Source of the DNA: Amanita rubescens
Taxonomy: Eukaryota > Basidiomycota > Agaricomycetes > Agaricales > Amanitaceae
Direction of reading: 5' to 3'
Assembly (NCBI GenBank): GCA_015039365.1
Contig: WION01000232.1
Coordinates: forward strand, 1-64,000
Length of the DNA: 64,000 nt
Every line of letters begins with the position of its first letter. The first letter of the stretch is position 1. Under the pieces are notes generated by a model. That model saw nothing but the letters and a program-made list of their open reading frames with translations. It was not told the origin of the DNA and made no database searches. The position numbers and the translations under genes are program-made. Below, piece by piece: positions 55,086 through 64,000 of this stretch.

Positions 55086-55350
55086 GTAATAACTGAGTTC
55101 CCATTTGGGGACATGGTCGTTGCTCGATTGTCCGAGTCCTATTCTAGGTGTTGTGGAAGGCACAACTCATGCTACTGCTTCTTCGCATTTTTTCTGTTAT
55201 CTAGTACCGAACGTTCTTTTCCAGGCTCACCAAACCGTTTCTGGTGGAGTAATAACTGAGTTCCCATTTGGGGATATGGTCGTTGCTCGAGTCCCCAATC
55301 TCACTGCTGTATTCTAGGTGTTGTGGAAGACACAACTCATGCTGCTGCCT
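55062..55350. repeat. 163-bp tandem repeat before ZF-8
   Basis: GTAATAACTGAGTTCCCATT begins at 55086 and again at 55249, each followed by TGGTCGTTGCTCGA, TATTCTAGGTGTTGTGGAAG and CACAACTCATGCT. A single related unit precedes ZF-9 (60500-60620). It is likely promoter DNA. Confidence 0.8.
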
Positions 55351-55432
55351 CTTCGCACGCCTGCCAAAGCACTTGTACAAAAGCCTGGCCGTTCTACGCT
55401 TATCCGTCCATAATACACGTACGAGACGTGAC

Positions 55433-56631
55433 ATGGACCACCCATGTGGGTTTTGTATTGCAGGAATTTGCACCGTGGATATTCGAATAAGGCTTGCTGT
55501 TGAAGATATTCTTCTACCTTTTCTTACGGGGCCACTGGCAGATCTGTCAATGATTCAAAATGCGGCCGACGGAATGTCGTATCCCGAGGGACTCTTTGGT
55601 GATTGTTTCCTCGTTATTTTCTGCGTTTCTGCTCAGTTGACTTACCACTATCAACCCAGGCGAATCACCAGCAGATATGCAATCTAGTACCACGTCGGCC
55701 GCAAACGAGAGGTTTGCACACTATCCAGTTCATCTACCGCTTCGCGGAGAATCTGCCGTGGGTGCGCTTTGCAACATTCCCGGGATTGTTTGGAATCCGG
55801 ACAATGTTGCGCCAACCCAGCCATGGGACAACAACCCGGGAAATCATGATGCTGCGAGGGATTGGTCTCAATATATGGTTAACTCGCACAATCTACGAGC
55901 AAGCGTGGAATCCACGTTCGGCGTGCCTGAGAATGGAAATCTCGAGAAGCTTTACACCGGTGACTTTTCCAATGTGGCGCGAGCGCGGGCGCACGACCCA
56001 ATCATTGACGAGAACCCCGACCCCAGAAACCCTTTGCCACCCTCGATTTTGGCCAACCCGGGAAACGCGAGCAAGGGGCCTCAGTATGCGGCTAACCCGC
56101 ACAATCTACCACCTGGCGGGGAACCTAATGGAAGTCCTGACAGTGACTTTCTCCTGAACCAAGACAATGTAGCGCTAGCGCAGCCATGCGACCCGATCAT
56201 TGACGAGAACTCCGACCCCACTGGAAACCATTTTCCATCCCCGGTTTTTGCCAACGTCGATGGCATTTTCTTCCAGAGCACTGCTGACCTGCGTTCATCG
56301 CCACCCGAAGTCCCGCCGTCATCTCCGGACACGATGTATGTTTCTCTGGCGAATCGGCGCCGAACGAAGCAAGCGAAGTACCATTGTCCTGTCATAGGCT
56401 GCGATCATAAAGGCTTCACAGCGATGCATAACCTCCGCTGTTTGTACTCCTCCACCTGATGGTAATTTTTCCCGACTGACATTGAAACACGTAGATCACC
56501 TCAATACACATAATCATCGTCGACCGTATAAGTGTAAGCACAAGGATTGGGGCTGCGATTTTAGTGCAGTGACGCCCGGCACGGCGACACGTCACAGTAG
56601 GACTTGTAAACATAAACCAAGGGATACGTAA
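55433..56631 (+). CDS. ZF-8: C2H2 zinc-finger protein of the local array
   Basis: Exons 55433-55598, 55660-56439 and 56495-56631 sum to 1083 nt (360 residues). Exon 1 starts MDHPCGFCIAGICTVD, with the Cys motif but Asp in place of the last His. Intron 1 is phase 1 (GTGATT donor). Exon 2 carries about three repeats of a block with HNLPPGGE-like, NPDNVAPTQP and DPIIDENPDP parts. Finger 1 is C-x4-C-x13-H-x3-H (CPVIGCDHKGFT, then NLRYHLNTH), one residue longer than usual after the second Cys. Intron 2 (GTTTGT) splits it. Finger 2 is C-x6-C-x12-H-x3-C. RRRTKQAK precedes the fingers. Confidence 0.8.
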
Positions 56632-56739
56632 ATTCATTTTCGAATCGCTTACCATAAAGTATATCTATGATACATCCACAAAGTTTGAGCATGGTGCTGT
56701 GTTTTTCTGTCCGTAGAACACGCATGTTCCCCAATGAGA

Positions 56740-57540
56740 TCATGATCCGTATCGTCTGAGAGCTGCTCCGTCTATTGACGACATTCTTTTCATTTGTCTG
56801 CTTTTCGCGGCGTTCGCAGCCTCCTGCTCACAGCCCTAACTCGACCACGGTCGCAATCTCCGTCCTCCCAAAACTGGTTGCACCTCCTTAAACCACTCTT
56901 ACCTCAGCGCGGCCCGGGGGCGCGACTCTCGCTCGCCTTTTCATCCCCAGCGCTGCAGCCGTGGCTATAACGGTCATCTGCTGACTCGGTTTTTGTCCTT
57001 GCATCATCTTGTCTCCTCATCAATCACCGCACGCTGGCCGACAGTTCTATCGGCTTGCCCTACGCGGTGCTGCAATGCATATCGGGTGATGGTCAGTGAC
57101 CGGCCCACCTCTTATTGTCTTTTTTATATTTAACACCGCTTGCCTTATTCAATCTTACGAAATCAGAATGGTTTAGCCGCCATGGTCCGTGTAATTAATT
57201 GGCGAAGTTACCCAGTGTCGACAGCATACTGGAACCCAAATTACCAGATCCAGATCCTTGAGGAGAGCGAGCTCGGGGGCATATGCTGTGACAGATCATA
57301 TCACAGGTTTGGCATTTGATCAGGATTAGAATCTATTTTCCAGAGGATTGGGATGGTTCATATTATGTTATATCGTAAGGACCAGAAGAACAGAAAACGA
57401 CGTTTGTAAGGGAAATGACTGAGAACAACGTAAAGGTAATGAACGAGTCGGCTACGCGTGTATACGGATGCAGTATCTTGCCCGGGACCATGGAAATTGA
57501 ACACGAGGCGGTTCAGGTAGTAGGACTTTCCTAACCCTTG
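56740..57540. repeat. 3' flank of the ZF unit, copy at ZF-8
   Basis: Aligns in order with 62250-62855 after ZF-9 (CGGTTTTTGTCCTTG, CTCCTCATCAATCA, CTACGCGGT, then the DIRS-like tail AGGACCAGAAGAACAGAAAACGA). So the duplicated unit held a ZF gene plus an old DIRS-like tail. Confidence 0.7.
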
Positions 57541-58139
57541 ACTACGCCCATCCCTCGTGTGATCTCAATCTCCCTCAGGAATCCTCCGTTGGAGACATTA
57601 CTTTTCGTGCTTACAGCTTCGATAGTCTAAGTCTTCACAATTTTTTGCGTAAAAGCTACTCTTAGAATCGGCCTGATCACCCCCCCGACGTAGCCTCAAA
57701 ACAAACCAAAACAACATCAAAAAAAAATTTCTCTGCGTTCACCAACAATGACAACGAGAAGAACTATACAAAACCAGTCGACAACGACCTTCGCGCCATG
57801 CCCGGGAACCTGGCCAAGGAACTAGAGACAGCAACCAATTGCCGCAAGTCGCGCTACCAGACACACAACGTCGTGGCCCAATCCGACGTAGGTTCTTCCA
57901 CTAACGGCCTAGGCAATAAATGGGGCCACGACGGCGACGATCCTAAAAATCCGAGACGGGCGCCCAGTGGAGGGAGCCGGTACATAACGCCGGCCCGTTG
58001 AATCGACACATCGCCGACTTTTACTGCCACAGGGACCTAGGCGAGGAAGGAGAGAATCGTAGAATGATGCGTTTCTCGTGGCGTCGTTGAGTGGCCGGAC
58101 CCCAGGTGTTCTTGAGCACGGTTGTAACGCAGATGGTAC
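57541..58139. other. No convincing gene
   Basis: Frame 57798-58001 has no motif. A minus-strand frame 57909-58226 partly overlaps the next duplication. Confidence 0.4.
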
Positions 58140-59230
58140 GGGGAAAGTGATGCATAAGGAAATGTGGTTGGTGAAGTGGCGGCGACGAAGAGACGGGACA
58201 CGGTGATTAGCGCGTTCTCGTCGCACACATAACCCGCGCTGCGCGTTTTAGGTCATCTAGCAGCACGGAGAGGCATAGTTGAGATGCGCGATGGTGATAA
58301 TTCGTGTGCCGGCCGGTGTAGAAGTATCTGGTTGTAACTCGGTGTAACGTTACAATGGCATGCATGTTATTCTATGGGACAGTTGGGAAGGTATCTTGAG
58401 ACGCAGAGCTAGCTGTTGCTTGTCACGAGGAAAGGAGCCACGAGAGACAAGGCACCAGCAAGGTTGATCCAAGCAGAAATCCAGTCCATAGATAGCCAAA
58501 TCTCGCGCTCCTGTATCATAGGTACTATCCGGCGGAGTACGGCGATTGGAGGAGCGTCGCGGCTGTTCGCTTTTTGAGTTTCCAGGTAAATCAGCGATCA
58601 AGCATTCACGTAGATGGTAACCGGGGGAGACGTCCATTCTACAATGAGGTTCTTCAAGCTTCGTGGTGTGGGAGGGAATAGGCTGCGTCGAACCTGAGTG
58701 CGCTCTCAGAGAGTCGTCGATATCCAGGATGTAGTACAGACACTGGGAGAACGTCAACGGGAGTTTCTTGGAGTCGGTTAGTGTGTTAACAGAATGGGCC
58801 GGGAGGTCAAAGGGGATGAACGATGCGGGGAAAGGGTAAGGCGACCGCAAGTCAACGCATGGCGTGGAGCGTGGGTAGGAGTGGTCTAAGGTAACGCGTA
58901 GTTTCACCGGTGAAACATTCACGTGTTGGATGATATCCAGAGGCGCGGTTAGTGCTTGTTTGGGTCAAGTGGCAGGTACCAGGGGCGTTTGAGGGCGGGG
59001 CGGGATGCCAACACGAGGAGGGAGGGAGCAAAGGTCAGCCGGAGGATGTAGGCAGAGGGCTGCATCAGCAAGGACCACAAGAAGTAGTAGAAAAGCGTCT
59101 TGGGCAGGGGACAGTCGAAGGGTGATTCCAGGAGCAGTCAGAAGGGCGGTGCATACCGTAGAAGCCTGTCCCCTGAGCCTGTCACAGGATCATCTTTGAT
59201 AGGAAAAGTCAAGGCTTGACATTGCCCGGT
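58140..59230. repeat. Segmental duplication block, copy 2
   Basis: Partner of 37590-38820. The minus-strand frame 58922-58350 (190 codons) is open, but its reading frame differs from that of copy 1 after FPASFIPFD, so neither is clearly protein-coding now. The 16-bp palindrome is at 58901-58916. Confidence 0.6.
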
Positions 59231-60720
59231 TGTCCCAGGCCTGTCAGCGAGGGACCTAGTTCCAAGAGGATGGAAAGCCGGTCTGCCTCCGGAAGTCCTT
59301 CTGTTGGGGCAAGTATGTCAACGCAGGTCACAAGTGGTCTCGAAGCGCCACCACTGGCAGTTGAGTTCCGTTACATATTCAACTTGACGTTCACGTCTGG
59401 TCACATATGTCACACCCTCCTTATGTCCGACTCCACTCACGACTTCTAGCACCCAATCTGGAAAAGCCATCGGGCCTCAGATCGGAGGGAAGTGTCTCGC
59501 GACGAAGAAGCACCCTCAAATGACATCCAGGTCCGAGATCTGTACCTTGAATCCACCCCCTGTGCAACTGGGATACTAATAGTGACATGCCGTGGGTATC
59601 CTTGTCAAAACAAATGCTGTTTTGTCGTTGATCAGGTTCCGCTCAAGTGCCTGGGCTTGCTGCAGCTATGTTCGCCACCGACGTACATGGAGCAGAAACC
59701 CTCGAACTGTTCGTATGTGCGTTGCAACACGCCGCCCGGGTTGCACTGTTTGTGTACTCCAGTTTCTGAAATATGAGGCTCAGCGAATCGTTCCAGACGA
59801 TGGAGCCACGGGCAAGGTAGGGAGCGGTACTTACTACTTAATGACTAAGACAAAAGACACAGTAGTGTAACGTGGGACGAACTTGCATTCTTGTTCCAAA
59901 CTCAAAAAGGATTAAGCTCGGCGACCGTGTCTAATTTTTGGATCCATCCCGTATGCAGCAATACTTTTTTATATCAAACTCGCATCATCTAAATGACAAG
60001 TTACAGCCGTCTGGACATGGTGATCTTTATGAAACTTGACGTAGTGTTGTGAGGTTTTCTAGAATCTGTCATACAAGCTTTCTGCGCACCTCCAAAAAAT
60101 GTCAGAAATAGCCTTTTGATGCACAACGCAGTACTTTGAAGCATATGCCAATATCGCGACTCGTTTCAGGTTAGCCGAAACATCCCAAAGCCACTCTACC
60201 GTCGATCTTGGCATTTTCTCCGGACAAAGTTTGTTGACGGACCCAGAGTGAGTTGCGTATGTTATGGAGTCGCGTTACAGAATAAACCAGGTTGGTGAGA
60301 CGTTGTGAGTCGAGATTGAAATTCGGCATCGCTATTCTGTGGTTTAGTACCGCGCCGCCAATGTGCAGCGTCGGCGGAACGGATAATTTTGGCCTCGCGG
60401 TAATGTCGCCACTCATGATCACGAACAACGTCGGCAGTTTACGGAAGATTCTATTCCCCGACTAGAGTGCCCTGTGCGTGCTCCATTCTTTTCCAGGCTC
60501 GCCAACCGTCTCTGGTGGTGGCAGTTCCCATTCGGGGATATGCGTTGGTAATGTCATTCATCAGGATTTCCGAAATTCACTGTATTCTGTGTTATGGGAC
60601 TTATGCTACTGCCCCTTCGCACGCCTACCACAGTACTTGTACAAAAGCCTGCCTTGCGGCAAATATCCTATCCTATCTGCTCTACGCTTATCCGTCCATA
60701 ATAATTGTATGGGACGCGAT
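59231..60720. other. No separate gene; ZF-9 upstream modules
   Basis: 59490-59870 has overlapping plus-strand frames of uncertain value. 59940-60640 matches the upstream regions of ZF-6 and ZF-8. Confidence 0.45.
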
Positions 60721-61403
60721 ATGGGTGACCCATGTGAATTCTGTATTGCAGGATTTTGCATCGTGCATCTTCGAATAAGCCCTGCCGCCGAAGCTATTTT
60801 TTCATCTTTTCCTACTCTGTCTATGAGCCAAGATGCGGTCAATGGAACGTCCTATTCCGAGGGATACAATAACTTCTTTGGTGAGTGTTACCCCCTTATT
60901 TTCTGCAGTTGACTCACCACTGAATCCATACAATGTAGTGCGAGCGCAGCCTCGCGATCCGATCATCGACAAGAACTTCAACTCCAGAAACCCTTTGCCA
61001 TCCTCGTTTTTGGCCAACGTGGATGTCACTTTTTTTCAGAGCGAGCTGCGTCCATCGCCGCCCGGAGTCCCGCCGCCGTCTCCGGACATGTATGTTCCTC
61101 TGACGAACCGGCGCATTCCCCGGGCATCAAACATGAGGCGAACGAGACCAGCGAAGTACCGCTGTCCTGTCGTAGGCTGTGATAAAGACTTCACAATGAA
61201 GCATAATCTTCACTGTTTGTGCTTATCCACCGGATTGTATTTCACGACTGACATCGAAACATGTAGACCATCTCAATGCGCATAATAATCATCGACCGTA
61301 TGGTTGTAAACACAAGGATCGGGGCTGCGATTTTAGTGCAGCGGCGCCCAGCACGGCGACGCGTCACAGTAGGACCTGTAAACATAAACTAAAGGGTGCC
61401 TAA
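60721..61403 (+). CDS. ZF-9: shortest intact zinc-finger protein of the array
   Basis: Exons 60721-60880, 60939-61214 and 61267-61403 sum to 573 nt (190 residues). An in-frame ATG at 60709 would add four residues. Exon 1 starts MGDPCEFCIAGFCIVH. Intron 1 is phase 1 (GTGAGT). The chosen acceptor (ATGTAG) gives a 58-nt intron; an AG at 60907 would leave only 28 nt. Exon 2 has a single DPIIDKN-type block. Finger 1 is C-x4-C-x12-H-x3-H (CPVVGCDKDFT, then NLHYHLNAH), split by the GTTTGT intron. Finger 2 is C-x6-C-x12-H-x3-C and the protein ends KHKLKGA. NMRRTRP precedes the fingers. Confidence 0.8.
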
Positions 61404-62249
61404 ATTCATTTTTGAATCGTTCTAATACGGTCGATTTCAACCCATCCATGTGAGAATCAAAAGTATGCATCAATTGCCCTTCACATGAATCTATGAGTCG
61501 GAAAAGCAACACAGCACAGGTCTATGACATCATTTTCCGTATCTTAGGGTTTACTCATGGCTTGCGACCCTGTTCAAGCTTCAGGTCTGGTTAAAGAGCG
61601 ACGTGAGAAAATAACTTGGCAAGGGACCATCACGATATCTGAAATTATTCCGAGGCTGAATGAAGGTGAGGCCAACGCCAACGGCGATTACCGAGCCGCG
61701 AGTTGGCAAGCTCGAACAAATAAACTCGCTACTCCTTTCACTTGGCGGCCCATCCCTGCAAAGTTTACTCAGAGGAAAGAGAGAGCTGAGAGTTAATCCC
61801 GAGGCTCAAAATCAATTTCTAGTAGTTCTACGGGCTGTATACGACGTAATTGTAGGTAAATTGCTCGAATACGGGCCTCAAGGCCTCAAGTACCCTTGAC
61901 CTTGATGACTAGTATCCCAGCTGCATTACGGTCCAAACCTTGTGTGTAATCATCTTTAGCCAAAGTGGCGTTGCGCATCCGCTTTGGTCCCTAGAACTGT
62001 CGCACGGTTCTGCTTTTCCAAACTACCTCGCCTTAACTTTCCCCCGGGATACCTGGTTTCCGAAAAACCTACCTCCCTGATTATCCCTGATTATCCCCGG
62101 TATAAGTATTGGCAGCAGTCCCGTTTTGTATGCTTCTGTGACGTTTTCGGCCTCGTGCGCGAGAGCTGAGTCACAGCCCTGACTTGATCCGAAATTCTCC
62201 CCGGGTATGTAGCCGAAAAACAGTTGCAATTCTAGTAGTAGTATCTCCC
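61404..62249. other. No convincing gene
   Basis: Frames 61557-61796 and 61660-61899 overlap and have no recognised motif. Confidence 0.4.
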
Positions 62250-62855
62250 CAGCTCAGGGTTGCATTTGCTCACCCCGCGTGAAACGCATCTCTCGCTCCC
62301 CTTTTCATCTCCAGCGCTGACTGTCGTTATGCGAGAGCGGTTCACCGTCCACCGCAATCAATCGCCGACCTTCGCCGACCCGGTTTTTGTCCTTGAATTA
62401 TCTTGTATCCTCATCAATCAATTATCACCGCTCCCGAACAGGAGGCGCCCCGCTGACCGATAGTGCTATCAGCTTGTCCTACGCGGTATCTCAATGCAGA
62501 CGATCTAGGCCACATCATGCGGTGCTCACTGTCAGACCACCTCTTAACAGCTCTTAACGCCACTCGCAGCGTTTGAGAATTGTAAAGCCATCATGACCCG
62601 TGTATAATGTTATGTGGCAGATCGCATCAGAAGTTTAGCATTTGATCAGAATTAATTTTCCAGAAGGTTGAGATGGTTACGATGGGCGGCGGATAAGGTT
62701 ACATCGTAAGAACCAGAAGAACAGAAAACGATGTTTGTAAGCGGAATGATTTAAAGTCCAAATAGTACAACGTAGGAGTAATGAACGAATCGTGTATACG
62801 GATGCGGTATTGCCCGGGATCACGGAAATTGAGCACGAGGCTGTCCAAGGCTCAC
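62250..62855. repeat. 3' flank of the ZF unit and DIRS-like tail, copy at ZF-9
   Basis: Partner of 56740-57540. The part 62650-62855 also matches 50164-50390 and continues, after the hAT insertion, at 63861. Confidence 0.7.
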
Positions 62856-63860
62856 TAGTGATGGGCACGGCCCGGCTTGGCCCGAAAGCCGGGGCTTAGG
62901 CTTGGCCAAGGGCGGCTCTGGCCTGGGAGAAATACAGGCCAGGCCCTGGGCCCTAACTTTGGCCGGCTCAAAGCCTGGCCCGGCTCAGGCCAGGGCCTGT
63001 AGTGATATTTGTAGGCCAAAGAAATATACCCAAAGAGAGTATAAATAATTGTAAAGAGAGTGTAAAGAGATTGTAAAGAGAGCGTGCCAAACAGAGGTCA
63101 CGGTCATAACACATTCAGTTGCCAGTTGTTTTACGGTTACCTCAGACCTCTAGTACACGGTTACATATCATCTAATGAAAGTAATTCTACTTCTTCATCA
63201 ACATGGCCCTCGTCATCCTCCAGATCATCAACCAGAGCATCCCATGATATGTCTGAGTCCTGCACAGTCTCGCCCACCTCTGTCGCAACTGATGGATCAT
63301 CATTGTCTCGGAATAGTAGATTACGTTTGATAAGACATTTGAGACATTGTAGAGCTTCTACAATGTCAGCTTTCAGTCGATTACGGCGCTTACTGATTGT
63401 AATTCCAGCCGATGAGAAGGCTCGCTCGCTTGAAACAGAAGATGCCATGACCGAGAGGAAGTCATGGGCAAGTGAAGCCCAGACTGGATAGCGAGGGCCA
63501 TTCAATCCCCACCACTGGACCACCGTCTGGTCTTCCATCAAGTAATCCCGGGAGTTTAGATAGGCGTTGAAGTCGTCAAGCCATGGCTTAGCAGCCTGTG
63601 TGAAATTTGAAGCTGAGGTTGTCGGTGTTGCACCACCAGTCAAGCCATCAACACCACTGCCACTATCATCATCAGACGACAGTTCTCGCATCAATCTCTG
63701 CACCTTTTTGGATCTCGTATGTGGCATGATCCTTCCTTTCGCTAACCTCGGGGCAGGAGAATTTCTGTAAAGCAAGAGATATCGCTGCTTATACTATAAA
63801 TTCATCAGACATGGATAAAACGATTGAAAATTCAAACCGTACCATTTCTTCTGTGAGCCT
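62856..63860 (-). mobile_element. hAT transposon remnant, about 1 kb
   Basis: The left end TAGTGATGGGCACGG is typical of hAT terminal repeats. Flanks are AGGCTCAC (62848-62855) and TGGCTCAC (63860-63867), a 7/8 match for an 8-bp target duplication, and removal restores the related empty site at 50360-50400. The right end (near CCGTACCATTTCTT) matches the left only weakly. A GGCC-rich subterminal array lies at 62868-63000. Only the transposase C terminus is present. Confidence 0.7.
63161..63775 (-). pseudogene. hAT transposase C-terminal part
   Basis: Frame of about 200 codons with the hAT dimerisation region: VVQWWGLNGPRYPVWASLAH, ASSVSSERAFSSAGITISKR and LKADIVEALQCLKCL. The frame opens after a good 3' splice site (TCTCTTGCTTTACAG), so this is probably the last exon. 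Catalytic residues and the zinc BED domain are missing. The tail is acidic. Confidence 0.85.
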
Positions 63861-64000
63861 GGCTCACAGAAGAGCTACCTCCAGCCTATTTCGTTTGTAC
63901 GACGGTAACACAGGCAAAGTCTCGCTATCAACAATCGAGATGTCTGGCAGTCTCCTCCTCAAGCTATCGATTTGCCCACGGGACAGCTCGTTGGCGACTT
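63861..64000 (-). pseudogene. DIRS-like RNase H end, runs off the right edge
   Basis: About 90 percent identical by eye to 50386-50530. Minus strand reads VANELSRGQIDSLRRRLPDI and ends near 63880. Confidence 0.75.

Noticed and set aside
57120..57140. LTR end (TATATTTAACACC resembles the copia-1 LTR end)
   Set aside because: Only about 12 bases match and no LTR body precedes them.
58350..58922. 190-codon minus-strand gene
   Set aside because: The duplicated partner at 37.6-38.8 kb reads a different frame after the first part, so the frame is not conserved.
1..64000. CRISPR array, rRNA or tRNA genes
   Set aside because: No spaced short repeats and no cloverleaf or rRNA core recognised by eye. 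The initiator-tRNA match is a 14-nt primer site only. A tRNA scan would settle this.

Overview
The window looks like a repeat-rich chromosomal region of a basidiomycete, most likely an agaricomycete mushroom. Supporting signs are genes broken by short (about 48-62 nt) introns with CTRAY-like branch sites, a Ty3/gypsy element with a chromodomain, Ty1/copia elements, fragments of a DIRS-like reverse transcriptase common in mushrooms, a hAT remnant and small secreted proteins. I see no CRISPR, rRNA or bacterial-style operons. All assignments come from reading the sequence; no database search was run.

The main content is a same-strand (+) array of at least eight paralogous zinc-finger genes, called ZF-1 and ZF-3 to ZF-9 here, plus one fragment. 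They begin near 2.77, 12.49, 15.68, 17.43, 19.44, 42.03, 55.43 and 60.72 kb. Each has a short first exon (in six copies with a Cys-x(1-2)-Cys-x3-Cys-x2-His motif), a phase-1 intron, a long Asn/Pro-rich exon of variable length and a C-terminal pair of zinc fingers. In seven of the eight a second phase-1 intron lies inside finger 1. My hand-spliced models of all eight are open and exact multiples of three, including ZF-6 once its two retrotransposons are skipped. The array grew with its surroundings: upstream and downstream segments of the genes are repeated too.

Other cellular genes are a divergent pair of small secreted protein genes (6.4-8.2 kb) sharing an AGCGCT-containing upstream motif, a five-exon gene of unknown function carrying a WPIR motif (13.5-14.4 kb) with two broken relatives, and a truncated acid-sphingomyelinase-like pseudogene (51.7-52.6 kb).

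Mobile elements: a full-length gypsy chromovirus (19685-28116, TSD ACTAT) sits in intron 1 of ZF-6, and a full-length copia (28730-36890, minus strand, TSD CCATA) sits in exon 2 of the same gene. A second full-length copia lies at 44782-49740 (TSD CGATC). A solo LTR (51034-51368, TSD GGAAA) splits an old DIRS-like fragment. A hAT remnant (62856-63860) splits another. Further DIRS-like pieces lie at 1-679, about 3.97-4.18, 5.04-5.31 and 44.09-44.60 kb. All three gypsy LTR differences, the single LTR difference of the first copia and all five gypsy in-frame stops are transitions of the CpG to TpG/CpA type. The gypsy element appears to be self-primed and carries two extra ORFs after pol. Both copia elements carry a primer site matching the anticodon arm of initiator tRNA-Met.
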